A stretch of 64,000 bases of DNA, taken from positions 186,001 to 250,000 of the forward strand of contig JAALGZ010000045.1 of assembly GCA_015227615.1 (NCBI GenBank), in the 5' to 3' direction. Positions 33,659 to 43,913 of the stretch are shown here, piece after piece. The DNA is from Labyrinthula sp. Ha (taxonomy: Eukaryota > Sar > Bigyra > Labyrinthulida > Labyrinthulaceae). Below the pieces are notes generated by a model. It saw nothing but the letters and a program-made list of their open reading frames with translations. It had not been told where the DNA came from and searched no databases. The position numbers and the translations under genes are program-made. Each line of letters starts with the position of its first letter. The stretch's first letter is position 1.

Positions 33659-36600
33659 ACACTAATCACAAGCAGGGATGTATGATATATTATTGAAAAC
33701 TTATTAATATTTTTTAAACTATATTTCTTTTTCTGATTATGGTTGACTTTTCCCAACATTTCCTGGTCGATTATTATTAACTAATTAATAATCAAAATGT
33801 AACCAGAATGATATGTTTTTCGACAAATTTTATCCGAATGCCTATATAATCACAACAGATTTGAAAGGAGAAAAATAAATAATTGAAGATAAAAAGTTTG
33901 AAAATATCTTCTAAACCTTATAGTTTACCAAACATATTTTTATTTGCTGAAATCTCCTGCTTGACAAAAATGTAAGAGTACCAATGTTTACGGGTTGATT
34001 AGAAGGAGGGTTCATAGGGAATAGTTTATAAAAGTAACTTTACGGTAGGTATAAGGAGAAAAAGATGATATCTTTATGTAGCCTGGTACTTTACAACAAA
34101 AATAGCAGTAGAGTCAAAAAGTTTGTTGCAGGATACACAATGAACAATCAGTATTTCCACTAGATATTAAGTAACTATTAAATCTAACTCAACGTTCATG
34201 CATTCAAGTTATGATATATCTAGAAGAAACCTCTTGCTTTCTACAGTGCTAGAGTTAATTTCCAATAAGGACACGATGTTCTAAAATATTCTTTGGTTGG
34301 TCAAATGAAGTAGACGCTCGAATAATTTTGTGAATAAGAAAGTTTCCAGGAGATAAGCAACTTCAAATATTTATAGAGCTACTTAATCAGCTAAAAAATC
34401 GGCTAATAAACTATTTTTACCTTAATGTATTTTACGAAACTACTCAAAGACTGTCTGCATAGCGATATTGTTGATAAAGACAACCTTAGGATTAAAATGT
34501 GTCTGATGTTCATCTTTGCAATTCTTGGAGTAAAAAAACAGAGAAGGTACAAGTGTGTTGCATCATTGTCTAACAGTACCACATCCTAAAAGAATATCAT
34601 AAAACTTAGAACCATTGTAACGGCGCTGTCTTAATTTGCTTACCTTTTGTAGTTGATCATTGCTTCAGTTCTATGTTTTCCCATTTAGCAGCATATCTGT
34701 ATGGGTTACTCAATATTCTACATGCTTTATTTGAAAAAGGACGATACAGTCTTTCGAGCCAGAGGTTAGCATACATTGTTGAGATTCTTTAAACATATAA
34801 TAACTTGAGCTTATATAACTTTGTCTATTTCTCTTTTCTGTTTTCTTCAGGAATTGATTCGACATTCCATTCACATGTAAAAGCAATTTTCCTGTCTTTA
34901 GTGGTAAGATGTGGCTAGTTAAAAACTCTTGGTAACATGAAACCTGTCGCTGGTTCCGACTTTATATCTTTAAGTTTTGCCAATTAGATGCATTACGCAC
35001 TAGCTAAGCAAATAATTTGTCTTATGTTCTCCGTGAAGAATATTTTCCCTATCTTACCTTAGCTAGTAGTTTCATATCTTCCATTAAGTCTTTTGAGAAT
35101 ATTTTCAATTTTATCGGTTGAAACCAATATTATTAAGGTTGGGGCGAAGTGAAGTTATTTTAAAGTTTTCTACTGGATTCGAGTATGACCACCTTTGTTG
35201 GTCGAAGGAACTGCTGTTGTCTCAACTAGTCGATACGCTGGACAGTCTGCGGACCCGTTAGAATAGCACCTAAGCTTAAGGATATTCTCTAGAGTGTTTT
35301 GCAGTAACGTCTTCCGACTGCCCTAAATATTCTATCTAATCTAAACTTGAGAGTTAATAGGTGGTTAATTCGGGGTGTAGTCCTAACGCCCATATATAAG
35401 TCCAGAACTATTTCTAATTTCATCATACTGTTCTAATTCTGTTACCTTTCCGGGAGCTTGTTATATATTAGTTTTCGCGCAAATGATCACTATTCAATTA
35501 TCCAGAAGAAGGGACCACAGAAATCAAAGAGAGTGGGTAAAAGAGAATGAACATTAAAAAAAAACCTGGAAGTCAAGTGTGGAATACTCAAATCTGGACA
35601 CGCTTGGATTTAAAATTGAGGGAGCGCATCTGGGGGATCTTCATGGACATTTGTCCATAATATTCTCATTTACTATTCTTTCTTGACGCCTTTTTCAGTA
35701 AAGCAAAATGTTATTGATTTTATATGTTTAGTTGTTTGCTATATCTACAGTATTTCCCGGCGAGCTCTAATGTATATCTCTCTTGGACACTATGGATAGT
35801 TTTTTGAGGGGTTCTGTTGCTTTACATTTGTCCAAGCCATGATTTGATGCTTCACTTATTCACTTAATGTGAGTCTTTAAAATGTGTTTGTTATGCTGGA
35901 TCTTTTTTTTACGTTGGTTAGGAGCTGAGGTTGTGCTGAAATATATATTTTTTGCCTGTATGTTTTTCTGGGCTTGGATCTCTTAAAGCGAAACAATTTT
36001 GTTTGAATGTAAAGTTTTTAAACATATTATACTCGCTTTAGGTGAACTTAAAAATTGCATTACATAATTTTCTATTGTCGAATCTAATGAATATTTAATT
36101 TTTTTACGTATTTCTTGTTTTTACTGCTTTTTCTTTTGAGTTAAGATGACCTAGTAACAGTTTAATATAACACATCACAAGACAGTGAGATAGTAGTTTT
36201 GGTATTTCAATATCGAAATTTGAAATATAACCGTTAATGACTTAATCCACACATAAAAACAAAAAGTTTTGCATTCAAATCGAGGACAAAGCTCTCCATT
36301 TGTAATGAACAATCTTAACACTAACAGGAAATATATCATGTTTCATCATTAGACCAAAGCTACACAGCAGGGTTTCTACGCCTCCAGTTCCTAACAAAGA
36401 GTCAGCAGTATAGTAACTGGAAGGTAAATATATATTCTTGGATTTATGGGTGCCTAATTTACATTAAGTTTCATGATTGTTGCAAGTGTTACAAGGAAGA
36501 GACCACTGAAAATTTTATTTGTCTCTAGGCAAGTAATTTCGAAGGTCATACACTCTTGGGCTTATCTTGAGGGAACAATTGGGTCATTTTTGAATACATT

Positions 36601-37589
36601 TTTTTGACTCCGGAGCCAAATGCTTCTAATTCCCATTGGCTCAATTTTTAATTGCCCAAAAGAATTTTTCAAGAGAAAACAAACCAAAAAAACTCGAAGC
36701 GCAAACTACAAATAATGACAGTTTCATCGCAAAAGACATCGGTAGAAGCAGCTATGAACCAAATGATTGCAATTTGAGCATTAGAAATATGATTGAGCGA
36801 AGAATATATCTTTCAACGGTATGAAAAAGATATTCTAAAAGCGGAACAGGCTAATTTCGAAAAAAACGTCCTACCTTAAATGCCGATTAAGAGAGAATGA
36901 AGATATTTTTCACGGAAAAAGTTCATAAAAATAAAGTAAGATCGAGGAAACAATAAAAACAGCAAATATAAAGTTTTTAAGTGGATGAAGAAAATTTTTA
37001 AAAGAGGCTAATCATTACACCAAGAAAAAGAGCAAGAACATCTAAAGGATTAGGAAGACAGAGAAAAAGAGGCTAGAGCAGGGCTCAAATTAGAGTTTTT
37101 CGTTTAGATTTATAGTCTTTAATTTTTGATAAAAAACTCTTAAGTTCAACATGTTCATTTTAGTTTCAACGCTAATCGACATCTTCTGAATTTCAGTATT
37201 CAAAATTCGTTGTCTTAAATTTCTAATTAAGCTAGTTCAAATATGTATTTATTAACGTCTACACATATTTTAATGTTTCCGTGTTTAAGCTATGGAAAAA
37301 TACTTAAATCAATTCTCATCTTCATCGAGGGCCGAGTCATGGGGGCCATTATTAAAGACGCATAGAGCATGAAAGATTCCCCCCTGCACTAGGGTCAGGC
37401 AACTTCACATTGTATTATTTCTTAACTTTTAACATTTAATTGGTACCTTTTAGTGCACTTCACTTTGTTCTCAACCCCCTCTGAGTATTTTCATTATAAA
37501 AAATCGATCTCACAAATAATATTATGAGGAATCTATCTGACTCTAGTGTCAAAAAATGGCTTCTGTTTATTGTTCAAAAAATCAGAGTT

Positions 37590-37900
37590 TTATCTTTTTT
37601 TTTTTTTTATTACCCAAAATATTATCTATTATATATCTTCTATTTTAAAAGACGTCTAATTTAGACTTTCTGTTTTTTATCTTTGGGAATTAAAAAGAGA
37701 ATGATTATTATATTATAATATTGATATCAATTATATTTTATGGAATTATATTATATTATTATATTAATATTATAATAAATTTATCAAAATATAAATATTG
37801 GTATTGTAATAATATAATAATACAGATATACTATTATATTATTTATTTTAGCTAGGAATACCAAAAAATCGCATAAGCGTCATAATAAAAAAAACAAGAT
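37590..37900. repeat. AT-only low-complexity block
   Basis: Starts with a T13 run (about 37595-37607), continues through ATTATATTATT-type near-palindromes and ends about 140 bp before the oxidoreductase start codon. Probably promoter or matrix-type DNA; no motif recognised. Confidence 0.5.
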
Positions 37901-38040
37901 AATAAACAATGATTGTATTCTTTCATTTATAATATTGACTTAATACTTTTTTTGTCACTAATACTAGCTATAAATCGCTTTCAAAGGAGAAAAAAAAGTG
38001 AGTTGATTTAGAAATGGTGTGTCTTTAAAAACAAACTCAA

Positions 38041-41000
38041 ATGAAAAATATCGAAAAAGAAAAACAACAGACTAAAAAATATTTTAAGACACTAAAATCA
38101 AGAAATATGGGAAACTTTGTAGAAAATAAAGCCCATTTAAAAGGACTGGAAAAGGATATGTCAGTTGAGGTCTATCCTGTGAAAGAAGGAGCACCGTTTG
38201 AAGTCCAAGGAACTAAGCCAATTAGTTCATCGGAATTACCAAAGGAATACAAGTTCATGACACATTGTCCATCATTTCGAGAATTTAAGACAGAAATGGT
38301 ATATCCCTTCAGTGCAGAGAAGTGTTTTTCGGTTGTTTCAAACTACTTTGATTTCCTATCTGTATTATTATATGATGTAGAGAAAGAAGCAAAGAAAAAT
38401 GGGTATCCAAACTTCATGTGTCTTCCACAATGGGAAAGATGTATTTCTAATGAACTTAGTGAATGTGGAGTTGGTTCATCTATTAGATACTCTTATCTTG
38501 ATTTGGGAAAAGTATTTTCTGTTGTTGAGGATATATCAGTATGTGATGATTCAGAAAAAGATGAGTATGGACAAAAAGTTTATAAGTTTGGTGTACATTT
38601 TTCTCAAGAATATTCACTTCCAATGCATCCAGAAAAAAATCATGACTGGTTGATGGTTTTTACTACATATAATCAAGACCCAAATAAATGTCATATTAGA
38701 TGGACAAGAAGAATGAGAAAGAATTATATGTTGAAAATACCAATACCTTCTATGTTAAGAACATCATCCTCTTATTCTCCACAAGAGAAATATCAAACTC
38801 AAATGGAAAAAAATATGTTTCTTATGTGGAAATTATTTCATAGAAGATTTAACCCAAGGTTACCAAAAAAAGATTCTAAAGTGTTGGTTGTTGGAGCTGG
38901 TCCAAGTGGTTTACATATGGCACATTTATTAATAACAAAAGGGTTATCTCCAAATAATATAACCATTTTAGAGAAAGATAATAGATATGGAGGAAAGACT
39001 GTATCAAAATTAGATAAATCAGAGGTTCAACTAAATAATCCAAAATATTCATCAGCTGGAAACTTACTTAAAGGAGATAAGACTAAAAAAGAGTTGTATG
39101 AAAATGGTAAACCTGTTTTTCATGAGTTAGGAACTTGTTATTTAAGTCCAGGTTATTATGCGCTTAGACAGCTATTAAAGGATCTTCAAAAAGCTACACC
39201 AGATAAATCCATTGATATTACAAAAGAAGTTGGCCCTGATACGTATGCAATTGAAGGGGGTAAAATCCCAAAAGGAAAGCAGTTAAGTATGGAGGATTGG
39301 GTTTATGAGAGTGCAAAAGATACCACTTTTCTTGATGATCTTTTTGGTTTTACACCTGGATTAGCACGAAAAGCGGTAGATTTATCTGTGTTCAATGCAA
39401 AGAGAAAATACTGTATATTACATAAGGAAATGATGGGGTCTTACTATTATACGATCCCTGCTAGACCTCAACAGAAGATGAATGAAAAGTTAAAAAAACC
39501 CTTTGGAGATTTTTTAAGAGACAATAAGCTGGAAAGCCTTATAGAATTATTTACATATGCCACTACTGCTCAAGGATATGGATTGATAGATGAGGTTCCT
39601 ACATATTGGGGAATGTGTTGGATGACACCAGATTTGTTAGATGGATATTTTGAGTGGCATCTCTTCTTTTCACCAATAAAAGATAAACAAGGTTCCATTG
39701 GATGCTTAACTCAAAAACTGTATGAATACTTTGAGAATAAAATGAATGAAACAGGAAGGAGTTTAGACGAATTTAATAATCCTAGAAAAGGGATGCTTGT
39801 TGCTGGTTGGCTAGCAGTTTGGGATAAAATTGTGAATCTTCACGGTTTAGGAACAAGAATAAAACTAAATACAGATATAGAAAACATTACTAGAAAAGTA
39901 ACTGGTGGTAAGGCTGCTGTTACAGTAAAATATATTCATGCTGGAAAAAAAGTTACTGAAGATTTTGATTTTCTGATTATGGCAGCACCTATAAGTGATG
40001 CGTATCAGGACAGTACAGTTCAAACATTTCCATTGGAGTTAACAAAAGAAGAAAGCTCTATTCTATTGAGTGACCAAATTGTTGCTTCTACATTTAGAAC
40101 AAACTTATTCAAACCTCCACAAAATGGAAAATACGCAGATAATCATTTAAGAATCTTTACGGATGCTATTCTAAAGTCAGATGATTTAAACTGTAGTGTT
40201 AAACCTGGAGATGGTGATGTATTTGGAGTAAGAGATTCATACAAAGCTATTCAACCTGGGCTTTCATCAAAGAATGGAAATAAGACTGATCCTCTTAAAG
40301 ATACTCCTCGTGAAAAGATGTGTTATCAATATATTGCTCCTTCTAAAAAATATAATGAAAAAAAGTTAAAGCAGCTTTTAGATGATAAACAGAAATTATT
40401 TTTTAATAAACAAACAACAGATATGGGAACATATGATCAGCAAGAACACCTTGAAACCAAAGCGTGGACATATTTTACACACTTTGAAGGTGATGATATG
40501 GATAAAGGTAGTTTATGGAATTTAATAGACCTTCAAGGAAAAAATAATACATTCTTTGTACACGCAAGTAATAACTTTGAATCTGTATTAGATATTGTCA
40601 ACTATAATAATATGATACTTGATGGTCTTACAGGACAACTTGACAGTTTTTTGAAACCAGAAACTGATTATAGACCAGAAGAATATCAAAGACCTTCTGC
40701 ATTTTTGGTGATCGTTCAAAATATACAAGTTTTTGAGTGGATTGTAAAAGTTTTTGAGTGGATTGTAAAAGTTTTTGAGTGGAGTATAAAAGGGTTGGAC
40801 TTATTTTTGGCAATCCTTTACTGGGTGTTTTGTATTTTTTCCCATCCCTTTGCAGAACTTACTTGGTTAAGAAATCAAAGATATAAGTTACAAGTAGATT
40901 TTAAAGTCGCTGATCTTGGGCATCCCCAAGAATACAACTTAAAGAAGTTCATTGCAGTTTCTCCAACAACAAGAGGATATGTAGATTTTGTTAAGGGCAA

Positions 41001-41682
41001 GTCTAATGGTATGCCTCCAGCTCCTCTTCCGAAAGATTATGATCCTTCTAAATATCCTAAAGATGTTGGACCTGGAGATCAAATTTTTAAAATTGTACAG
41101 GCTCCAAAAAATAAATTCAAAGAACATTTTCCAAATATTCCTTCCTACCCAGAAGTTCAATGTACTATTCAGTGGAACTTACAGGATTTTAGAACAGCTA
41201 CTAGCTTCTGGTTAGAAACTTTAAATGGAGATTTCTTGAATTACCTTTGGCCAATATCTCAAAATATTTTAGCTACAGTAAACTCAATTTACCCACAATT
41301 ATACAGCTGGTTATTTAGTTGGGCTTTTGCTATTCAATTCAGATGTTTAGTTGGTTATAGTTATAGATTTGAAGATGCTAAAGGTGGAGGATTATATATT
41401 CCTGAGTGTGATATGTTAAAAAAAGCAGTAGAAGAATATGGAGAAGAAGCTGGTAAACGTATCTGTTTAACTGTCTGTAAAGTATTTACTGAAGAAGTTA
41501 TGAAAAAGAAGAAACAATATATAGAGCTTAAACCTGATTTTGTAGATTACAAACCTGGATATGGATGTGAAGTAAGAACTATTGGAGCTAAGGAACATGC
41601 ATTTTCTAACCATACGTTGTATGAATTTAGAACTCTTGATGAGAAAAAAGAGTATGACAAATTTTCTAAATTAAGTTGGTAA
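38041..41682 (+). CDS. FAD-dependent oxidoreductase fused to START-like and D27-like regions
   Basis: A 1213-residue protein in one exon. Residues about 80-250 look like a START/SRPBCC lipid-binding fold (EMVYPFSAEKCFSVVS through HIRWTRRMRKN). Residues 280-880 are an FAD-dependent amine-oxidase/carotenoid-desaturase-type domain: GAGPSG at 285-290, Glu311 for the ribose, RYGGKT at 315-320, HELGTCYLSPGY near 361, and WNLIDLQGKNNTFFVHASN near the FAD-binding C-terminal motif. A 7-residue unit VFEWIVK repeats three times at 897-917, followed by a hydrophobic helix (LFLAILYWVFCIF). The end, about 1100-1195, resembles DUF4033 of the carotene isomerase D27: a conserved C-LTVCKVFTEE and IELKPDFVDYKPGYGCEV. 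Membrane-attached isoprenoid or carotenoid chemistry is inferred. The DUF4033 match is the least certain part. Confidence 0.8.
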   Translation: MKNIEKEKQQTKKYFKTLKSRNMGNFVENKAHLKGLEKDMSVEVYPVKEGAPFEVQGTKPISSSELPKEYKFMTHCPSFREFKTEMVYPFSAEKCFSVVSNYFDFLSVLLYDVEKEAKKNGYPNFMCLPQWERCISNELSECGVGSSIRYSYLDLGKVFSVVEDISVCDDSEKDEYGQKVYKFGVHFSQEYSLPMHPEKNHDWLMVFTTYNQDPNKCHIRWTRRMRKNYMLKIPIPSMLRTSSSYSPQEKYQTQMEKNMFLMWKLFHRRFNPRLPKKDSKVLVVGAGPSGLHMAHLLITKGLSPNNITILEKDNRYGGKTVSKLDKSEVQLNNPKYSSAGNLLKGDKTKKELYENGKPVFHELGTCYLSPGYYALRQLLKDLQKATPDKSIDITKEVGPDTYAIEGGKIPKGKQLSMEDWVYESAKDTTFLDDLFGFTPGLARKAVDLSVFNAKRKYCILHKEMMGSYYYTIPARPQQKMNEKLKKPFGDFLRDNKLESLIELFTYATTAQGYGLIDEVPTYWGMCWMTPDLLDGYFEWHLFFSPIKDKQGSIGCLTQKLYEYFENKMNETGRSLDEFNNPRKGMLVAGWLAVWDKIVNLHGLGTRIKLNTDIENITRKVTGGKAAVTVKYIHAGKKVTEDFDFLIMAAPISDAYQDSTVQTFPLELTKEESSILLSDQIVASTFRTNLFKPPQNGKYADNHLRIFTDAILKSDDLNCSVKPGDGDVFGVRDSYKAIQPGLSSKNGNKTDPLKDTPREKMCYQYIAPSKKYNEKKLKQLLDDKQKLFFNKQTTDMGTYDQQEHLETKAWTYFTHFEGDDMDKGSLWNLIDLQGKNNTFFVHASNNFESVLDIVNYNNMILDGLTGQLDSFLKPETDYRPEEYQRPSAFLVIVQNIQVFEWIVKVFEWIVKVFEWSIKGLDLFLAILYWVFCIFSHPFAELTWLRNQRYKLQVDFKVADLGHPQEYNLKKFIAVSPTTRGYVDFVKGKSNGMPPAPLPKDYDPSKYPKDVGPGDQIFKIVQAPKNKFKEHFPNIPSYPEVQCTIQWNLQDFRTATSFWLETLNGDFLNYLWPISQNILATVNSIYPQLYSWLFSWAFAIQFRCLVGYSYRFEDAKGGGLYIPECDMLKKAVEEYGEEAGKRICLTVCKVFTEEVMKKKKQYIELKPDFVDYKPGYGCEVRTIGAKEHAFSNHTLYEFRTLDEKKEYDKFSKLSW
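40729..40791 (+). repeat. Three in-frame 21-bp tandem units in the oxidoreductase gene
   Basis: Units at 40729-40749 and 40750-40770 are identical; the third, at 40771-40791, differs near its end. Each encodes VFEW plus three residues and forms an amphipathic helix just before a hydrophobic segment. Confidence 0.9.
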
Positions 41683-41983
41683 CTTTAATGGAAGAGAAGA
41701 AAATTTTGTAAATAACCTTATTGAGAAATTGAAGTTAAGTTTTTTAATTTTTTTCTTTGTTTTTGAAAAACTATTGAATAAAATATCTAATGGAAAGAAA
41801 TCTATACTCAAGTATGATATATATAAAGTACCACTTTATTTTTTCTTCTCTGTAATATTGAATATATATATTTCAAAGGTTTTTTTGTTATTTCTAAGCA
41901 AAGCACTCTTCAGTATATTTTATATCTTTATTAATATTGTGGTTTTAAAAAATGAAAAACAGTAGTTGAAAAAGCTTTGTAAG
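41683..41983. other. Convergent intergenic region
   Basis: AT-rich 3' flanks of the oxidoreductase gene (+) and a cysteine-family gene (-). A 78-codon Phe/Ile/Lys-rich frame at 41729-41965 is what random AT-rich DNA gives, and I do not call it. Confidence 0.6.
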
Positions 41984-42895
41984 TTAAATAACTGAAAACC
42001 CAATAGATTCAACATCACTATCGTCTTTATTCTCCTCTTTTTTCTTCTTAACTTTTTTCACTTTTGTTTCTTCTGGTTTGAATATACTTGGATCAACATA
42101 TCCACCTTTTTCAGGAACCTTTTTATGTTGAAATATCTTTAAAAACTCTGGAACTTCTTCTTCTTGTCTTGTTATTCCTTTATCCATATCTCTTGCAAGT
42201 ATACTTTTATGTTTATATTTTTTTGTAAATATTGGTAAACTTAATCTTGGAAAAGTCATTCTACTTGAAGACTGTTGTTCAACTATTTCAACTTCTTTAT
42301 GAGTTTTTTGTTTATTATTTATACTTTTAGAAGATTTTCCTTTTCTTCTAAGCATTGTAAATCCTACAAATAGAAAAGCAAAGGATAATAAACAAAGTGA
42401 ACTAATCAACGCAATGAAAGTAACTTCTAGTTCTGAATCTTCTTTGGGTGATGTTGGAACACTTGTTTCTGGAGATTTAATTGGTGACTCAGTTGGCAAT
42501 CTTGTTGGTGATTTAGTTGGTGATTCTGTTGGTAATTTTGTTGGTGATTCAGTTGGTGAGTTTGTTTCTGTACAGGATTGGCTATTAAGAGGTACAGATT
42601 GTACAAAAGCAGCCTCTTCATCATTTTCTGGGAATAAGCAGCATAAAGCTTCTTCTATATCTGAAAGTGGATTTATTCCTGGTAATCCAGCAGAAAAGTT
42701 TAATCCCAAATCTTCACAAATATCTAAATTTATAGGTGCTCTGCATTCGTTGTCACATCCAGCTCCACAATCAATAAAGTTCTGGTTGTTTTCCCCAGAG
42801 CCAAATATACTTTCACAACATGCCATACAACAAGGTTTGTCTCCTGATTGGACTGCTGAATCTTCACAAGTAAGTAGAGTTTCAGATTGACTCAT
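41984..42895 (-). CDS. Cysteine-rich single-pass protein, long conserved tail (member 2)
   Basis: A 303-residue family member. The N-terminal domain (1-110) has the twelve cysteines: C10, CCMACC at 22-27, C-GAGCDNEC, C, CC and C. A stalk of SPTESPT-type repeats spans about 113-150, then a membrane helix (FIALISSLCLLSFAFLFVGF) followed by RRKGK. The 115-residue basic/acidic tail carries the shared block RDMDKGITRQEEE then VPEFLKIFQHKKVPEKGG and YVDP, and ends DSDVESIGFSVI. The last three residues, SVI, fit a class I PDZ ligand. No signal peptide is visible. The cysteine domain is almost identical, in protein and DNA, to that of the inverted gene at 58069, but stalk, helix and tail differ. Function unknown; a surface or recognition role is inferred. 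Confidence 0.85.
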   Translation of the reverse strand: MSQSETLLTCEDSAVQSGDKPCCMACCESIFGSGENNQNFIDCGAGCDNECRAPINLDICEDLGLNFSAGLPGINPLSDIEEALCCLFPENDEEAAFVQSVPLNSQSCTETNSPTESPTKLPTESPTKSPTRLPTESPIKSPETSVPTSPKEDSELEVTFIALISSLCLLSFAFLFVGFTMLRRKGKSSKSINNKQKTHKEVEIVEQQSSSRMTFPRLSLPIFTKKYKHKSILARDMDKGITRQEEEVPEFLKIFQHKKVPEKGGYVDPSIFKPEETKVKKVKKKKEENKDDSDVESIGFSVI

Positions 42896-43296
42896 TTTTT
42901 TGAATTGTCTTTATTAAGGGTATTTTTTTGTTGTATTCTTTTTTTTTATCTATTTACAAAGAGAATGAAATAAATTATATACCGTATTAATAGTTATTTC
43001 ACCCTATAAATACACTTATATTAGTCTCAAATGTAAGGGTGAAGTATTGCTGGGACATTGTATTTAAAACAAGATAATCTACGCAAAAGAAGAAAAAATA
43101 TAATATGTCCAAGAATGACCTATATTTAGAAAATTTTCTTAATAGACTATTAATATATTTTATTCATTTATTTCTATTATTATATTGTTCTCTTTTTTAT
43201 TTTTTGGTTGTATAAGTTTAATATAGACAAGATATTTATATTCTTTAATATTTTATTATATTTATGTACATAAGAAAAAGGATGAACTTAAATTTC
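42896..43296. other. AT-rich intergenic stretch
   Basis: Upstream flank of member 2 and downstream flank of the broken member. No frame. A TATTAATAGTTA sequence near 42990 is a weak relative of the TATTGAGAGTA element upstream of other members. Confidence 0.5.
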
Positions 43297-43796
43297 TTAT
43301 TTGGTTTCTTTTTCAATATCAATTCTATTATTCTTTTTTCCTAGAATAACAAAAATAAGTGATAAACATAATATAAAACTACAAGATATAATAATATTTA
43401 TATATTCAGTTGTCTCTTTTGTATTTTCTTCTTCAGTTGGTGTTAAAGTTGGTAATAAAGTAGGTGAAGGAGTTATCAAATGTGAACAACTTTCTTTTTC
43501 TGCATCTACATCAACAAGAAAAGCTTGACTTTCATTTCCTTCAAGAAATAAACAACAATATTTTATATCTGTATTTCCATCTTCACCAAATAAAGGAACT
43601 CCATTTATAATCCCAAACCCATATTCTTCACAAACATCTTCATCTCTTGCATCAATACAATTTAAATCACAACCAGCTCTACAAGAGAAGAACTCAGCTC
43701 TTGATACAAAAACAATTTTTCACAACAAGATACACAACAAGGTTTATCTCCACTTTGTATACTTGATTCGTTACAGGTTTTAAGTTCTTGACTCAT
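43297..43796 (-). pseudogene. Cysteine-rich family member, frameshifted (member 3)
   Basis: The start codon at 43796 opens a frame reading MSQELKTCNESSIQSGDKP, then CCVSCCEKLF, closely following members 2 and 12. The frame then runs into a stop within about 20 codons. The rest of the cysteine domain (C-RAGCDLNC, C, YCCLF, C), a short TPSPTLLPTLTPT stalk and a membrane helix (YINIIISCSFILCLSLIFV) continue in another frame, ending at 43297 just after the helix. One shift around 43705-43725, next to a five-base homopolymer, explains this. It may be a real pseudogene or a sequencing error. Its C-terminus is of the short-tail kind (GKKNNRIDIEKETK). Confidence 0.8.
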
Positions 43797-43913
43797 ATTT
43801 TTTATTTCGTATGTTTTTTTATTTGGGAATTACTTTGTCTAAAATAGACAATTATATTTAGAAAATGAAAAAGAAAAGCTTATTATAATAAAACAGAATA
43901 GAATACTAAATAT

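Larger units (their letters stand above)
31955..38040. other. 6.1-kb gene-poor interval
   Basis: 31955-32800 is very AT-rich with no frame. From 32800 to 37500 composition is more mixed, with no gene I can support. It contains one copy of a dispersed repeat at 33441-33658. An A/G-rich stretch at about 36640-37090 has coding-like strand bias but many stops. 37560-37900 is an extreme AT block just upstream of the oxidoreductase gene. Confidence 0.55.

Noticed and set aside
41729-41965. A 78-codon Phe/Ile/Lys-rich frame between the oxidoreductase and member 2
   Set aside because: Its composition is that of AT-rich DNA, it has no conserved feature, and it lies in the 3' flank of two convergent genes.
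42414-42890. A 158-codon frame antisense to member 2, with similar antisense frames at 58074-58448, 50250-50588 and 56537-57013
   Set aside because: They are shadows: Ser-Pro-Thr and Cys codons of the family leave the opposite strand free of stops. The sense strand carries the conserved domain in every case.
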